This document shows, one piece after another, positions 36,801-48,900 of a stretch of 64,000 bases of DNA (positions within the stretch are counted from its first letter, which is position 1; every line of letters begins with the position of its first letter). Below the pieces are notes generated by a model that ran no database searches, was not told the DNA's origin, and saw nothing but the letters and a program-made list of their open reading frames with translations. Both the position numbers and the translations under genes were made by a program. This DNA is from a virus. The DNA lies in IMG/VR virus record IMGVR_UViG_3300042453_002790, positions 1 through 64,000 of that record; one strand, given 5' to 3'.

Positions 36801-38355
36801 CAACAGTAAATGCGCCAACAACTTGATATAATACTAATTGATTAGTATTTACAGCATCTAAAGCCAAATAAGCAGATGCTGAGCTATTTTTACCTTCAAT
36901 AAATGCTGGTTTAGATAAAGTTATAGTAGTATTTAATTGTAAATACGTATAAGTTTGTAAGTCAAAAACGGATCCTTCAAAAACAGTAGAAACGTCTTCA
37001 TATGCAGCGTCTCTTAGTTTTAAATCATAAACTCTACCAACTCCGATAGGAATTCCAGATGGAAGACCCTGCGTTACTGTTCTCTGAGAATATAGTGTTA
37101 CTTGACTAGTTGTACCAAATCCAACAGGAATAGTTCCATAAACATTATTAATTTGTACCTGATTACCTAAACTAAAAGGAACAGTTGTATTTGAAACTCT
37201 TTCGGAAGTTCTTGGTTTTTCTAAATCTGCGTTTACTGTTACTAGAGTTTCTACCTCATACCCCTTAACATAAGCTTTACCTGGGGAAATTTGCAATGTT
37301 AAGAGATCATTTGAAGGTGTATTTCCTTGTTTTGTCAATTGTCCAGGATTATAAACCCCATCATTACCGATTTTGTTGTTTAATGATTCTTTAGCAATAA
37401 CACTGAAGGGTTTTACATAATAATCTCCCGATTCATCACTGGTTCTTCGTGCTAGTTCGTCAGATATTAATTTTGGAGTATCTTCTTTTTTGGAAACTTT
37501 TTTAATGATTCCATTTTCAATTCTTAATAACTCTACAAAATTTTCATCGTTGAAATCATCTATAGATTTTTTGATTAGAGTTGCTACAATTCTTAATCTG
37601 TCAGCTCCTGGAGCAGCAAAATTGGAAAATCCCCTTGCATTGTCAAATAAATCTGCATTTTGTTGAGATGGTACAGCAATATCTTCAAAAATGGATAGAC
37701 CAACTCTATATGAAGGTAAATTGCTGTATTGATCTAATATTACAGTTTGTGGGAAAACATCTACAAAGAATCCTCTTATAAAGTATACACCCTCTTCTAT
37801 TTTTATAGCAGATCCAGTAGCTGTGGAGTTTGATATGGTAGTAGTCGCAAATGAAGATTCTAATCTAATAACACCTAAACCGTAGTCAATATTCTCCAAT
37901 ACAATAAGGTTTTCCCCATCAACAAATTTACTATTAGTAAAATCAGTTTCACTGGAACTTTGATATTTTATGTATAGGGTATAATTATCATTTTCGGATT
38001 CTTCACTAGTAATATATCGTTCGATTTTAGCAAATACACCACTAGTTTCGCCTTTTATTTTTTTATCTATCAAATAATCTAGGTAAACTGATACTGGAAT
38101 GCCAAGGTGAGTCGGATCAATTTGTACACAAGTATACTCCGAATCATAGGCAATATTTCCAGGAATTACAACAGCTCCTTCTTTGAAGAAATGCTTACCA
38201 AATTTTTCAACTTGATTTTGTAAGATTGATTGGAGAGTTGTTAATTCTCTTGCTTGAATTGGAGTTCCTGGCTTAAATAAAACTCTTTGATAATTTTTCT
38301 TTGGATCAAAATCATCAAAGTATGGAGATGTGTTTAAGTTGGTATTTTGTGCCAT
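30835..38355 (-). CDS. 2506-aa DUF4815-type baseplate/virion protein
   Basis: The N-terminal 100 residues carry the cyanophage DUF4815-type signature: MAQNTNLNTSPYFDDFDPKK, FKPGTPIQARELTTLQSILQ, KHFFKEGAVVIPG. The long middle is beta-rich with many Ser/Thr/Val strands. About 1670-1860 look like a jelly-roll (WVDPLAQSFEVPDENGVFIT, TFTFPSPVYLESGNSYAIVL). Near 1960 is a GGTGYAYGD unit; near 2105 a VNPGYILIDSEVISYTG unit. The gene sits 5 nt after gp8, in the T4 gp9/gp10 position, so it is probably a baseplate peripheral or fibre-anchoring protein. The T4 equivalent is uncertain. Confidence 0.82.
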   Translation of the reverse strand: MAQNTNLNTSPYFDDFDPKKNYQRVLFKPGTPIQARELTTLQSILQNQVEKFGKHFFKEGAVVIPGNIAYDSEYTCVQIDPTHLGIPVSVYLDYLIDKKIKGETSGVFAKIERYITSEESENDNYTLYIKYQSSSETDFTNSKFVDGENLIVLENIDYGLGVIRLESSFATTTISNSTATGSAIKIEEGVYFIRGFFVDVFPQTVILDQYSNLPSYRVGLSIFEDIAVPSQQNADLFDNARGFSNFAAPGADRLRIVATLIKKSIDDFNDENFVELLRIENGIIKKVSKKEDTPKLISDELARRTSDESGDYYVKPFSVIAKESLNNKIGNDGVYNPGQLTKQGNTPSNDLLTLQISPGKAYVKGYEVETLVTVNADLEKPRTSERVSNTTVPFSLGNQVQINNVYGTIPVGFGTTSQVTLYSQRTVTQGLPSGIPIGVGRVYDLKLRDAAYEDVSTVFEGSVFDLQTYTYLQLNTTITLSKPAFIEGKNSSASAYLALDAVNTNQLVLYQVVGAFTVGEQLKIDGQDVSRTITAVRDYNLGDVRQVVGFVGTTTSFTADTVISGGIPLAPQGTGFTISAGSGGISTVTTSASTFGVGINTGDIFVYTKPGQTLPTYNRVTSINASGKSITVQATPNVVGVNSGGLPTSSTSVTDLFKGVSVLINNRESFLFTELENTNIANVDVSEGEIVYRKSYSVVISSNGLTATLESNTSITLEPFDEEDYSLVFDDGTIESLTSSQFTITSGRTLTLVNLSQNGPATLTVTLRKRQLKARKKIYNRCAVLDIRNSSNTSSGIGSTTLNDGLTYSPYYGTRVQDDRISLNVPDVIFVTGIFESSDENDADLPKLELTNLNANILNTIKGEIIYGETSNTMALFVSTNGTNQVEFVYINENTFSKGEKILFAESNVTAEVSLLIEGDRNIVNDFKFESGQTPEIVDYSSIRRNSGVTPPTKRLKIVYNYYYIDPNDDGDFVTVDSYDRERYASELPFVSFYRASDIIDLRPRVSPYNSSITPYSPFEFQSRKFLPATNSTPYNFAKDKNLFLSYSYYLGRIDKLYLNRYGEFFVSKGVPSLTPISPSTIENALEVATITMNPYVYDIGDVTVQLSSHKRYRMQDIARLEDRIRNIEYYTSLSLLETDTKNLTLRDSSTQLDRFKCGFLVDNFKSVQTGSLGDPQHKCSIDTKEGLLRPQHYTTSLDLLLGSEAVIGASNTSNPDADLRFVKDLGNPNTVKVGDIVCLKYTDVEFLKNTFATRAENVNPFHVVNWIGAIELNPATDTWIETRGTKRTVDQEGNYTSTIQQLGVDTNTGLSPIDWGAWETTWTGTQEIARQNMGSIYIGTKETSRSVSRESRSRGKGRAIWETTTVNYRDQYTNFTNVTTLTTTKQARQGIQYKVSERFDSVSLGTFVVSTEVIHVMRSRNVEFIARRLKPKTRMYAFFDNVDMNKYVLPKLIEVQMQSGTFATGETVVGTFGTTSIRFRLATPNHKYGPYNNPNQVFTDNPYVPSQIIPSSYSTTSTILNVDTASLELQSASGFYGHIIKSMQLKGETTKAIATVTDVRLVTDTAGTLIGSLFIPNSRLPSTPSFETGTKTFVLTTSSSNTTIVGSTDSTADAKFSSSGTLNNTEEVTLRTRNANVERINRTEERTLSSQQTTLQAGTSFINRSVVQSRWVDPLAQSFEVPDENGVFITKCDVFFRTKDTNNLPVTMQIRTMQTGLPTTTIIPFGEVVLDPENVNVSLDGKTPTTFTFPSPVYLESGNSYAIVLLSASNEYTVWISRMGEEDVTTLNLPESQKIVVAQQPLLGSLFKSQNGATWDPSQLEDLKLTLYRAKFVTGSSTVRFYNPKLDVGNNQIVTLRPNPLDCISKSTLIGLGKSLTSSEVTGLTPGSPILQSNNPTFRSNLKSIVGSIGIGNSLLVTSPGIAFTTTFKTYSNVDIVSITGSGFGAKVNLSVENGVAIAATVSIGGTGYAYGDSLEVNYSQTDGLGTNLILTIPNTVGVISSFNSLLVDRVQGTLNQNSVDSLYYVGTSGTSLLSGASVTTINDLTDGLHFKVSHNNHGMYSLVDKVTLTGIEPDQRPETLKNTYSSTSTSNIAVSSVGIFTSFENVPVSSVNPGYILIDSEVISYTGVVTATNSLTGITRNIDNTISGAYDLEFPVFKYELNGVSLRRINKTHNISDTNLVTYPTDLDHYYIKVGMSSRGIDRTPGNGLGYPALYFNADKSCGSYDTVPLMGSPKGPKATQNIPFTSIRPNFQTLLPQKTSISAKARTFSGSSPDSDLTSFLDQGFVDVSLNSNNEFDSPRIICSQINEDAYLSNFPGKKSFTMELTLSTEDEKVSPMIDLDRVNVITTANRINSKIENYATDPRVNSLIDDPTAATYLSNIVTLDKAADNLKVFFDAFKHSTNDIRVCYRIFRPDSPVATQLWQLFPGYDNLDSNAQIIDPANNNGRPDRRVSDSTSETDYKSYEFTASNLPQFNGFQIKILMSGTNSAFVPKIRDFRVIATI

Positions 38356-38360
38356 TTTTA

Positions 38361-39956
38361 TTAGAACTCCAGTACAATTTTAATGTCTTCTTTTTGATTA
38401 GCTGATCTAGGAATAGGTTGCCTGTTATCCAAGTAAATAATATCTCCAGATTTTTTATTATATTCAGCAGAGGAAATTCCCGCTACAAATTCTTGACCTA
38501 ACTGATATATTCTATTATTTATTGTGGTAGTTACACCACTAAAGTTTGGATTAATTGATAGTGTCGGTCCAACAATTGAAGAACAAGTAATTGTTAATCC
38601 ATATCCAACATCTGGATTAGAAGTAAATGGAATAATCTTAAATCCGGTTTCACTTGAAGCTAATCCTGTTGGTTGATAATACTTTAATACTCCAGTTATT
38701 GAATCCCAAGAAGCTACAAATCCAATTGCAGTTGATCCCAAACCTACAGTTTGTTTTATTACAGAATCTACTGCATATGTTGTATTAGTAGTTACTCCAG
38801 CTAACTTTAAAGCATTTAATCCACTAGCTAATGATAGATCCAAAAGTTCAACATCACTTCCAACTATTGTTGGATTTTTTAGTATTCCCACCCTAGCAAA
38901 ATCATTTCCTAAAATGATATCAGGATTACTTTCTAAAGTTTCATATCTAGAGTATAATAGTACTCTATATGCACCCAATTCCCTATAGATATCATATCCA
39001 TGGCCACCTTTTGGAGGAATAATAACATTGAAAGATGCTATGGATGTTGTTCCAATTCCAGTATTACTCAATTGACGCAAAGGACCAGTTATCTCAGATC
39101 CAGGAGCCCCTGGATAAAATTCTATAGTACCATAAGTATATCCTTTTCCACCATCAGTTACGAATATTTCAGATATTTTACCAAAAGAATCAATTGTTAT
39201 TGTTGCTTTGCCACCAGTACCATCACCCAATATAGGAACATTTGAAAAAGAAGTTGAAATTGGTTGATAGTTGGAACCTCTATTATTAATAATAATAACT
39301 TCAATTTTTCCATCAACTGCATTATTTTTTGTAGAAATTGATTCTCCAGTATTTCCCCAATCTTCGGGTACGGGAATGAATTCAATGGAGTCGAATTTTA
39401 CAATTTCAGAAGGTTTAATAGTATACAAATATTTCCAAATATAACCATCACCACTAGATCCTGCTGCTCGTGGTTCTAAGTCAATAAATGTTGGTTGATC
39501 AAAAGATGGTCTTCCTTTTGGATTCTCTGGATCTGTTCCATTTTGTAAACATATATAAACTCTCAAATCTTCATTAATTACATAATAATTTGCTTCATAT
39601 AACCCAGTTTGAGATGTGACTGGAGTTACATTGAATACATTATAATCATGTCTATACATTTCATAAGTATTTCCAGCAACCCAATTTACCTTTCTTATAA
39701 GCCTTCTTACATCTTGTCCCGTAATTTGTTTTAAAGATATAATACTCTCTTTAACTTGATACTCTTCTTTGAATCCATCCAATGGAGATGGAGTATTTGT
39801 AATCCAAGTTGAAGAACCACCTGCAGCAGGATTAGTGCTGTTCGGTAGTCCAATAAAAGTATAATACTTATTTGACGTGTCACCCACCCCAGAGACACTT
39901 TTTACAAAGTTTTCTGCATTTATGATTCTAAATTGGTCTGATATGATGGCTGGCAT
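38361..39956 (-). CDS. gp8: Baseplate wedge gp8
   Basis: A 531-aa protein (T4 gp8 is 334 aa). The N-terminal half carries gp8 features: FRIINAENFVKSVSG, YTFIGLPNSTNP, DGFKEEYQVKESIISLKQIT, DVRRLIRKVNWVAGNTYEMY, and YVINEDLRVYICLQNG. The middle includes a GSNYQPISTSFS / GGKGYTYGTIEFYPG insertion of the GxGY class (about 230-290), explaining the extra length. gp8 is part of the baseplate wedge with gp6 and gp7. Order between the gp7-position giant and the DUF4815-type gene supports this. Confidence 0.88.
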   Translation of the reverse strand: MPAIISDQFRIINAENFVKSVSGVGDTSNKYYTFIGLPNSTNPAAGGSSTWITNTPSPLDGFKEEYQVKESIISLKQITGQDVRRLIRKVNWVAGNTYEMYRHDYNVFNVTPVTSQTGLYEANYYVINEDLRVYICLQNGTDPENPKGRPSFDQPTFIDLEPRAAGSSGDGYIWKYLYTIKPSEIVKFDSIEFIPVPEDWGNTGESISTKNNAVDGKIEVIIINNRGSNYQPISTSFSNVPILGDGTGGKATITIDSFGKISEIFVTDGGKGYTYGTIEFYPGAPGSEITGPLRQLSNTGIGTTSIASFNVIIPPKGGHGYDIYRELGAYRVLLYSRYETLESNPDIILGNDFARVGILKNPTIVGSDVELLDLSLASGLNALKLAGVTTNTTYAVDSVIKQTVGLGSTAIGFVASWDSITGVLKYYQPTGLASSETGFKIIPFTSNPDVGYGLTITCSSIVGPTLSINPNFSGVTTTINNRIYQLGQEFVAGISSAEYNKKSGDIIYLDNRQPIPRSANQKEDIKIVLEF

Positions 39957-39989
39957 TTTGGAACATACTTTTTTTTATTTAGTTACTTT

Positions 39990-42900
39990 TTATTGACTTA
40001 CCACACTTCTAGTCCTTAGAACTTTTGGAGAAGAAGACATTCCGGTAATTCCGTTATCAACAAAGACATCAAAAGATTGTGGATTATCCAGAACTCTATT
40101 CTGGTAGTCATATATTTTAGCCCAACTATATCTTCCATAATAACCATTCGTATTAATTCCAGTATCATTTTCTCCTCTAGGGAAAACTTGTACATAATTT
40201 TCTGTCGGTGACTTTGGCGCAACATTACATGTTACTGTTACTATACCTAAAGAAGGTGATGTGACATCTTCGACCAAATAAACACCGTCTAAGAACTGAG
40301 TAGCTACTCCAACGATAGAATTTGGATAATTAGACATTCCTCCTAGTGCGGTAGATATTCCAACCAAATTATGTAATGTTTCAACATTGCTATCAGTAAT
40401 AACAAAATAATCTCCTTTAGAAAGTTGACTATAAGTAATACCATATGCATTTAATGCGGAATAACCTACCCCCAAGGTGCTATTATCATACTGTTCAGAT
40501 TTTAGGACAAAAGAAATTTTTGGAGATGTTGTTCCAATACCAGGAGTTCCTGTAATATATGTTTGAACACCAACGAGTATTCCATGATCACCTAAAACCT
40601 TAAACGATCTAATTAATTCGGTTTTATAAGTATCGAATTCGACAATAACCGGAGGAGGATTATTGATATCATATCCAAATCCAGGATTGTCAACTTGTAT
40701 GGAAGTAACAATACCACCAGTTACACTAGAAACCGCCGTAGCTCTATTAAATATAGGTTCTGCATGTATTGCAGTACCACCAGAACCTACGGCAATGTAT
40801 CTACCATCCGTTCCAACACTATCTACAAATATGACATCATTAATAAATTTAGATTGCAATGTGCTTCTATAAATCCAATTACTTAAATCGAAGGAATAGT
40901 ATATTTCCCCAGTTGATGTTGTAATTACATAGAAACCATAATTATAATATATGTTTTCTATATTTTGAGAACCAAGATTATTTGAAACAATTGTATATAA
41001 ATTTCTGTTAATAGATTGTAAAACTACTCCGGAATCACCAACTGCAACAAATTTTCCATCGGCATAAATTACCTTATTTAAATTACTGGATACTGGGGAC
41101 GTAACAAATTCCCAAATAGTTCCATTATTTGATGTTCTAATAACTCCATCATTACCAACGGCAACAAAATATTCAGCTCCAAACGAAACACTATTTAAAT
41201 CGGATAAAGTTTCAGAGTATCTATTGACAAATGAATCAGTAACTATACCAGCTCCAACAAATATTGATCCACCAGCGCCAACTGCAACCCAAGAATCTAC
41301 AACGCTAGAATACGCAATTTGATTAAATGTTCCAGTATAACTACTTCCTACTCTATTAACTACTCCAAAACCAGGAACTGTGATGTCCTCTAATAGTGGA
41401 ATTTCCACCCAACTGGAAATAGTTGTTCCAAAATCTGTAGCTTTTATAATCTTACCTAGAGTACCTACAGAAACTAATAAGTTACTTGTACCTATACCAA
41501 CTACTTCAATTGAGTTAAAATCGGAAGATTGACCAAAACCAACTGTACCTACTTCCCAATTTATTCCATCAAAACTTGTAACATAAACAGAACTACTTCC
41601 TACTGAAACAAATTTATCCTTATATTTGATTGATTTCAAATCATAAGTAGTAGTTAATCCAACTCCGCCAGTCCAATTAAAAATAGGATCCTTTTTACTA
41701 ATGAAAGTTTCCGAAATAATAACTTTTGGAGATTGAGTATTTGCATATCCTATACCACCATCAATTATATTAATTGATGAAATAGTTGATGAAGTTGAAA
41801 CTACTGATTCAACTAAACATGGTTCAATAGTTTTATTTTCTAATATTACTAAATCTCTTATGTCTTCAGAAAGTGAATCTACGTCGTTGAATAATGGATA
41901 TGCATTATCAACATATATTGATGCGTCATCTGGTTGAATTTTTTTAATAACAGTTGCAAAAGGTCTAATATTACTCTTTAAACTTGGTCTAGCCTTTGAA
42001 TAAAGTGAACCACTAATAACGGTATCAGAAAGTTGTTTCTCCCAAGTAAGAGGTCTAACTCGTGTTGAATCTGTTATAATTCCGACAGAATAATAATTAA
42101 ATGTTTCTAGTTGATCAGAAGAAGTAATTTTCTTAACAACTCTATCAAATTGAGAAATATCAAAAAGATCTCTGGGATTTTCCTGAATTGTTATTTTATC
42201 TCCAGGTTTAATTGTTTTTGGAGGATCAATTAACTCAACATCTACTGAAGATCCCCTATAATAAAGAATATCACATTTTGATCCACTCTTAGGTGGTTCT
42301 GTAAATGTTACTCTAGTTCCCGAGAAAGTATAAGATACATTAGGAACTTGAAGTACATCATTCAAGTATATAAAGATATTATTGGTTAAATCTAAATCAG
42401 TTCCATCAGGAACTTTTAGACCTACAATCTGCCTTACTCCATTTAAGGTAGTAGAAAGAGTGAACTTTCTTCTAAATCCATTAAAGAATTGCGAAATATC
42501 ATCAAATTGTATGAATTGACCTGGGTAAAAACCAGAAAAACTATCTGTCTCTATTTCTTCAACTGTTATGACAAATGGTTCAAATATTACACCAGTGTTA
42601 GTTGGAATTCCAATTGGGGATAGTTTATCGCCAACTTTATATCCAACTCCAGGTTGATCAAACTTATATGAAATAATACTAGATCCCATACCAACTTCAA
42701 CTGTAAGTTTAGCATTTTGACCTACGCCAGAAGTTCCTCCGGTATAACCCAAACTTAAATTACTGTAACCTGTTGGTATTCCAATTCTTACCTCTGGCAA
42801 TGATGTCGATGTATATCCAGATCCTGCATTTACAATAGTAAATCCAGAAATTGTTCCGGCTGCACTTACTGTTGCAGTAATACTTGCACCAGTTCCGATA

Positions 42901-45900
42901 GTAGATGCAATACTAATAACTGGAGCATTTCTATATCCAGATCCACCACCTGTTACAATTATATTACTAATGGTTCCAGCAGCAGAAACAACCACAGTAA
43001 CAGCTGCACCAATTCTTGGACTGTATCCAAAACTGCTTGATACGCCAACTTTTGATATTTTTCCAGAATTTGGAGTACCAGATAAAAATCTAAGAACATT
43101 TACTCCACTACCATCAACAGTATAATCTGAAGTTGGACTTTGGAAAACATTGTTGATTAATACTATAGGATTATTATTAATCTCAGTAATACTGTTTACA
43201 TCATTAAAGAGTACATTTGTAGTTTGTCCTTGAGATTTTGCAGTAAATTCTGTTGCTGCAATACCAGTGAAAGATAGTGATATGTCATCTAATAGTATAT
43301 TTTTATCAATAGTAACACTTGGATCGAATTTTCTACTAAAAGCTCTAGCGCTAAATATCGATCCAGTTTCCAATCCTACTGGTCCTATTTTGCCATATGG
43401 AGCAGTGTCAAAATATATTACATCTCCAACAACATTAAAATCACCATTTAAAACTGTTGCGGCTGCTCCTATAGTATGTGAACTTGCCACTGATCCAAAA
43501 TAACCCCTAATAACTTCTATTTGATTCGATGATGTTATTCCAATATTTCTAATTGAAACAAGTTCATCATCAATATTAATAATATCATTAATACTTAATG
43601 AAGAAATTCCAGAAGAAATATCTAATATTGTAGTTGAAGCTGTAGAAACGCTGGAAGCAAAAGAAACACTCAATGATTTTCTACTTAAAGCTTTTTGTAT
43701 GATTCCATCAACAGTAACAATTATGCTGGCATTTGGATCTTTATATTCAAGATAATGGGTTGCAGTTCCAATATCAGTCAAATTAAAGAATACACTAGTC
43801 GAAAATCCAGAAAGTTTAAATTGGTTATCATTTAACTTAAATACAAACACCGAACGTGGTAAATTTTTAGTTCCAAGTTCCAACGGTTTAAAGGATAAAT
43901 CGTCAATCGAAGATGATCCCCCAATATAAGTACCAGCAATTGAAATTACTGAATTGGAATCGTATCCAGATCCACCATTCAAAACTTTAACATATTCAAT
44001 TTCGCCATCATTATTTCTAGAAATATCAAAAGTAGCTCCACTCAAATCAGAAGAAGGTACTGATAGATAACTTTGATTTGCTTCTGATTGTATTACAGTA
44101 GGGCCAGTTTTAGAAACTATGAAGCTGAGATCATTTGTTGGACTTGTTCCACCAAAATATGTTCCAGATATAGAAACTTGTTCTCCAATATTATATCCTT
44201 TACCACCTTTTCTTAAAACCAAGGTAGAATCTAAGTAAACTCCAAGTGAATCATATGAAATTGTTGCATCAAATTCTGCATCAGTTCCAAAACCAGTTGT
44301 GTTTACTCCAATTACTTGAGAATATACGACAATATCAAAAGGAATACCATTAGGAACTGTTCCAGAAATACTGGTAGTTATAGCAACATTATATCCATTT
44401 TCAAATATTGCAGTTCCATCAAATTCATTAACCTGAATCAATGTATCAAGTTCACCACTGGCATATGATGTAGATCCAATTCCAATTGGAGTTCCTCCAC
44501 CATATGTGTAAATTAACTCTTGTCCAGATTGGAAATTATGATTTTGAATTGTAATTGTATCATTAATAATATTAACACTATTTCCATTAAACTGGTGTTT
44601 AAATAAAGAAGTTCCTTTATTTTTTAGTTTGAACGTAGTTAATCCAACTACAGATCCACCTCTAGTTAATGACGGATATGTTATTATTGGTGCAAAATCC
44701 GTTCCCAATCCAATAATTGTAGTGATTATTCCAACATAATTACCTATTGCGGATCTGACATCTGAACAATCAGTCGTTCCATAATTTTCTGTTGGTATAC
44801 CCGACAAACTACTCGATCCTATTGCAACAGTTAAAATACCAACCAAAGTATCTACATTTGATTGAACATCTGCACAAGATAATGGATCCGTGTTAAATCC
44901 TGTTAAAGGATCTGCGGTTATTGTAAGATCCTTGACATTTAATTGATTTGTTATCGCTTTTTTAATGTAATTTTTTGCACTTTCAAAAGCGTAAATTGAT
45001 TCAGATTCTTCACCTAATAATCCAGTAGTTAATGCTGCACCTGCACCAGTGAAATACTTTTTGGTTGAATATATTATGTGTTGATTTGTTCCATAAGCTA
45101 AATCCTGAGCAACCGAATCGACAATATATCCCAAATCACGATAACACTTATTTCCACCAGTAGTATAACTACCAACATTAACTACAGGTAAAAGAGTTGT
45201 TGTTCCGAGGGAGATAACTGATGTGATAATTCCAACCAAGTTCACAATATTGAGTTGAACATCAGTACAAGCAGCAACAGAAGTTATTCCAACGGTCGTA
45301 CCTATACCATAAGTTGGTTGCCCAGCGGTAATTGTTAGATCCTTTATTGTAAGTCCATTTCTGACTGCAGATCGCATCAAATCTCTAGCTTGACAGAAAG
45401 CAAATATTGACTCAGCTTCTTCTCCGACTAATCCATTTGAAATTGGACTTCCATTATTAAAATATTGAAGAGTAAATTCTCTAGAATACTTATTTCCACC
45501 AGTAAATATGTCGGTAGAGACAGCATCTACAAAATATCCCAAATCCCTCTTACATTTTGAAATGGTAGTAGAAATTCCGGGGTATACTGAAAGAGTGTTT
45601 GCCCAAGCAGTATCAACAATTTCCTGTCTGTTTTGTTGTATCAATCTATATCCATCATAATACCTAGATCTGGAATTAGTTTGAGTATCTCCAGGGAAAT
45701 AGAAATCGGAAAATCCAATAGCAACGGAAGCTAAAGATTTATCCAGTATCTCTTTTTTATTTGCAAGAATTAGATTTCTAGAATCTTTATATCTATTACT
45801 ATTTGGATTGGTTGGATCTGGTATTAAATTAAAATTGAATTCTTGATCAACGGATGATTGATATAAAGTTGGGGGACTTTGATTGTTTATAATGTATTGA

Positions 45901-48900
45901 CTTAAGAATTTGACATAATTATATGCAAATAAAGTTTCCTCAGTTTCATTAGTTACGTATGAAACTCCTGCATCCCAATAGTATACACCGGATTCAACTG
46001 ATTTATTATTTGAATTATATTTAATATCATGAGATATAGCATCAACAATAAAACCAACATCTCTCTTACATTTATCTCTATTGTAAGTCGTACTTAATCC
46101 TATATTCGGGTAATTGAATTCAACAAAAGAGACAACTTCTTCTTGAATAAATTCTCTATTTAAATCCAATAAATCCGAAGCATCTGCAAATCTACCTCTC
46201 AGTTCTTGTTCTGAAGTTCCATTAAACTGATCACTTATATCGTCAACGGAAATAACTTTATTTGTTTTATTGAGAATATAAGAACTTAAATCAATTCCTT
46301 CTTCAAAAAATACATCTTGTATTGATCCATCTTCTAATAAATCTTCTTCATAAACTCTAGCAAAATTTTTCTTAGTATTTAATGATATTACTTCATCAAC
46401 GTTAATAAACGTAAAAGAATCAGATGTAGATAATCTAGGTTTCATGTCAGATGACTTGGCAATTCCCAAATTAACTTCATTTAATGTTGGTTTTGTTAAA
46501 ATTTCCAAATCAGAAAATTCTTTGAATCCAGATGGATGGAGAATGGATCTTACTGATTCTCTCCAAACATTGTATGGAATATTACCCTTGATAGAGTAAG
46601 AGAATTTCTGGTAATAGAAATTATCTGAAATTCTTTGTGAATAATCATTTAAAATTCCAGAAGAAAAATCTATAGAAGATGTTTTATCTCTAGAAACACC
46701 CAAAGTTGCAGGTAAGTTGAATACATCAAAATACTCAATAGTACCACTAATTTTAGATGTTTCTCCAAAGATTTTAGCTCCTACAGTGACTTCACCACTA
46801 ACATTTTTCAATCTCATTTGGTTAAGATCATTATCCCAACCATTTTCCATTACTACACCAGAAAATCTTGGTGAAGAAACCCTTTCATTTGATTTATAAC
46901 TAACATCATCTTTCAATATCATTTCAAAAACAGGCATATCATTTTTATTAATGACTACGCCCAGATTAAATTCATCATTATATGTACCAAAAGATCCTGT
47001 AGAAATACCGGACATATCATAAGTCACTGTATTGTTGACAGTGTTTACCCCAACAACATCGAAGAAAGTGTAATTATATGAAGATGAATTAAAATTAGCT
47101 TGGTCAGATGTTGCATCAGTTAATCTGCAATTTTCAATAAAAATTTTATCTCCAATCTTGAAAGGATATATGTATTCAGTTTTTCCATATCCAATAGGTA
47201 AAAATGGATTAAGACCTGCGATATTTGATAATTCTAAAGTTACTAAATCTCCAACAAAAGAAATTGTATCAATTTCATATCCATTCGAATTATATATTGG
47301 AATAATTTCAAAAGGACTAGATATGGAAGTAGAATTTGTAATAATATCTACAGAAGTTATGGAACCTCCAGATATATTAGCACTGAGTTCTATTCCATTA
47401 GTATCATCTTTTACTACCAATTTTGGTGGACTATTATATCTTCTACCTCCAGTAACTATTCCAACATAATCTATTGTTCTTATATTTTTTACTCCAATAA
47501 TAGTAGGAACACTCAAAGATGGAGAAAGAGTAGGATCTGTAGGATAATCAAATCCATCTTTAACTCTATCAAAAGATTCAACTCTTCCTATAGTAGGTGA
47601 TGTTAGTTTAACTACTGCATTTGTACCAGAAACACTTCGAACTTCTCTAACATTAGGTAATTTTTTATATCCTCTGCCTGGGAAGTTAATTTTTAATTTA
47701 GATATTGGTCCTAAAGCACTAGTAGATGTAGTTTTATAAGAAAAATTCGTTAGGCTTTGAACAAGAATTTGTCTCTCAATAGAAGTTAATTTTTTATCAT
47801 TATAGAAAGTAAATGTTCTATCATCTGGAACTGTATTTACTACAAAAGTAGTATTTAATTGATGATTTATAATAGAGATCTTATTATTTGATATTACGTC
47901 AAAATCTGTAGATATTTGGTTCTTACTTTCGTCGGATGATCCTTTAGTAAATAAATTATAATAAATTGGGAAAAATTGAGAAGAAAGATCCAAAATAACT
48001 TTGGCATCAGGACTACCAGCAATTCCTTCCCTTGTTACAAAGAAACCAGTTCTTTCATTTATTCTTTCAACAAAATTTACATCATAATAAAATTGCAAAT
48101 CTAGATTAGATAAACTAGGATCAGATAAATCGAATTCTATTTTTGTTGTTCTTATGCAACTAATTTGTGGATTAACAAAATATAATTTATGAGTACTTCC
48201 TCCAATAGAAGAAAAAGTAATAAAATTAGATTCTTCTATATCACTTCTATATTTACACAACTGTATAGAATTTAAATCAGTTTTTGAAACATAATAAACT
48301 CCATAATTGGTCAAACCATTTATAGGAAACTGAGAGACATATACAACTTTGTCACCCGTTTCAATATTACCAGTATATGAAGAAATATCTATAGAACTCT
48401 TGGATAAAATAACATCAGTATCAGAGAATTCAACTTCTCTCATCAAAACTTTTCTATTTACTGGATCAAAAATAACTTTTACAACTTCATTATAATCAGT
48501 ACTTACATTGAATTTTATGATATCACCGACATTCAAATTATGATTTGATGTAGTAGTAACTATTCCAAGTATTTTTTGTACATTTCCAGTAATTTTTTGA
48601 TTCAATGTAGTTAAAGAATGAGCAGCTCCGATCACTCCATAAGATTTAGTTTGATCCCAAAATTCTACAGAGTTTAAATTTGTACCTATTCCAGTCGAAC
48701 TTGTAAATCCAATTGTTGATAATCCAATGTAATCCTTACCAAGATTGACAGCATAAACTACCTGATTGTCATGTAGTTTAATAGAAACTGCAGAACCAAC
48801 ATTATTTACATATAAAGATGTTCCACCAACTCCAGAAGATCCAGAATTATACAGTAATGGTTGACCAGTGAAGAACTTATGTCCAGGTAAGTATATACTT

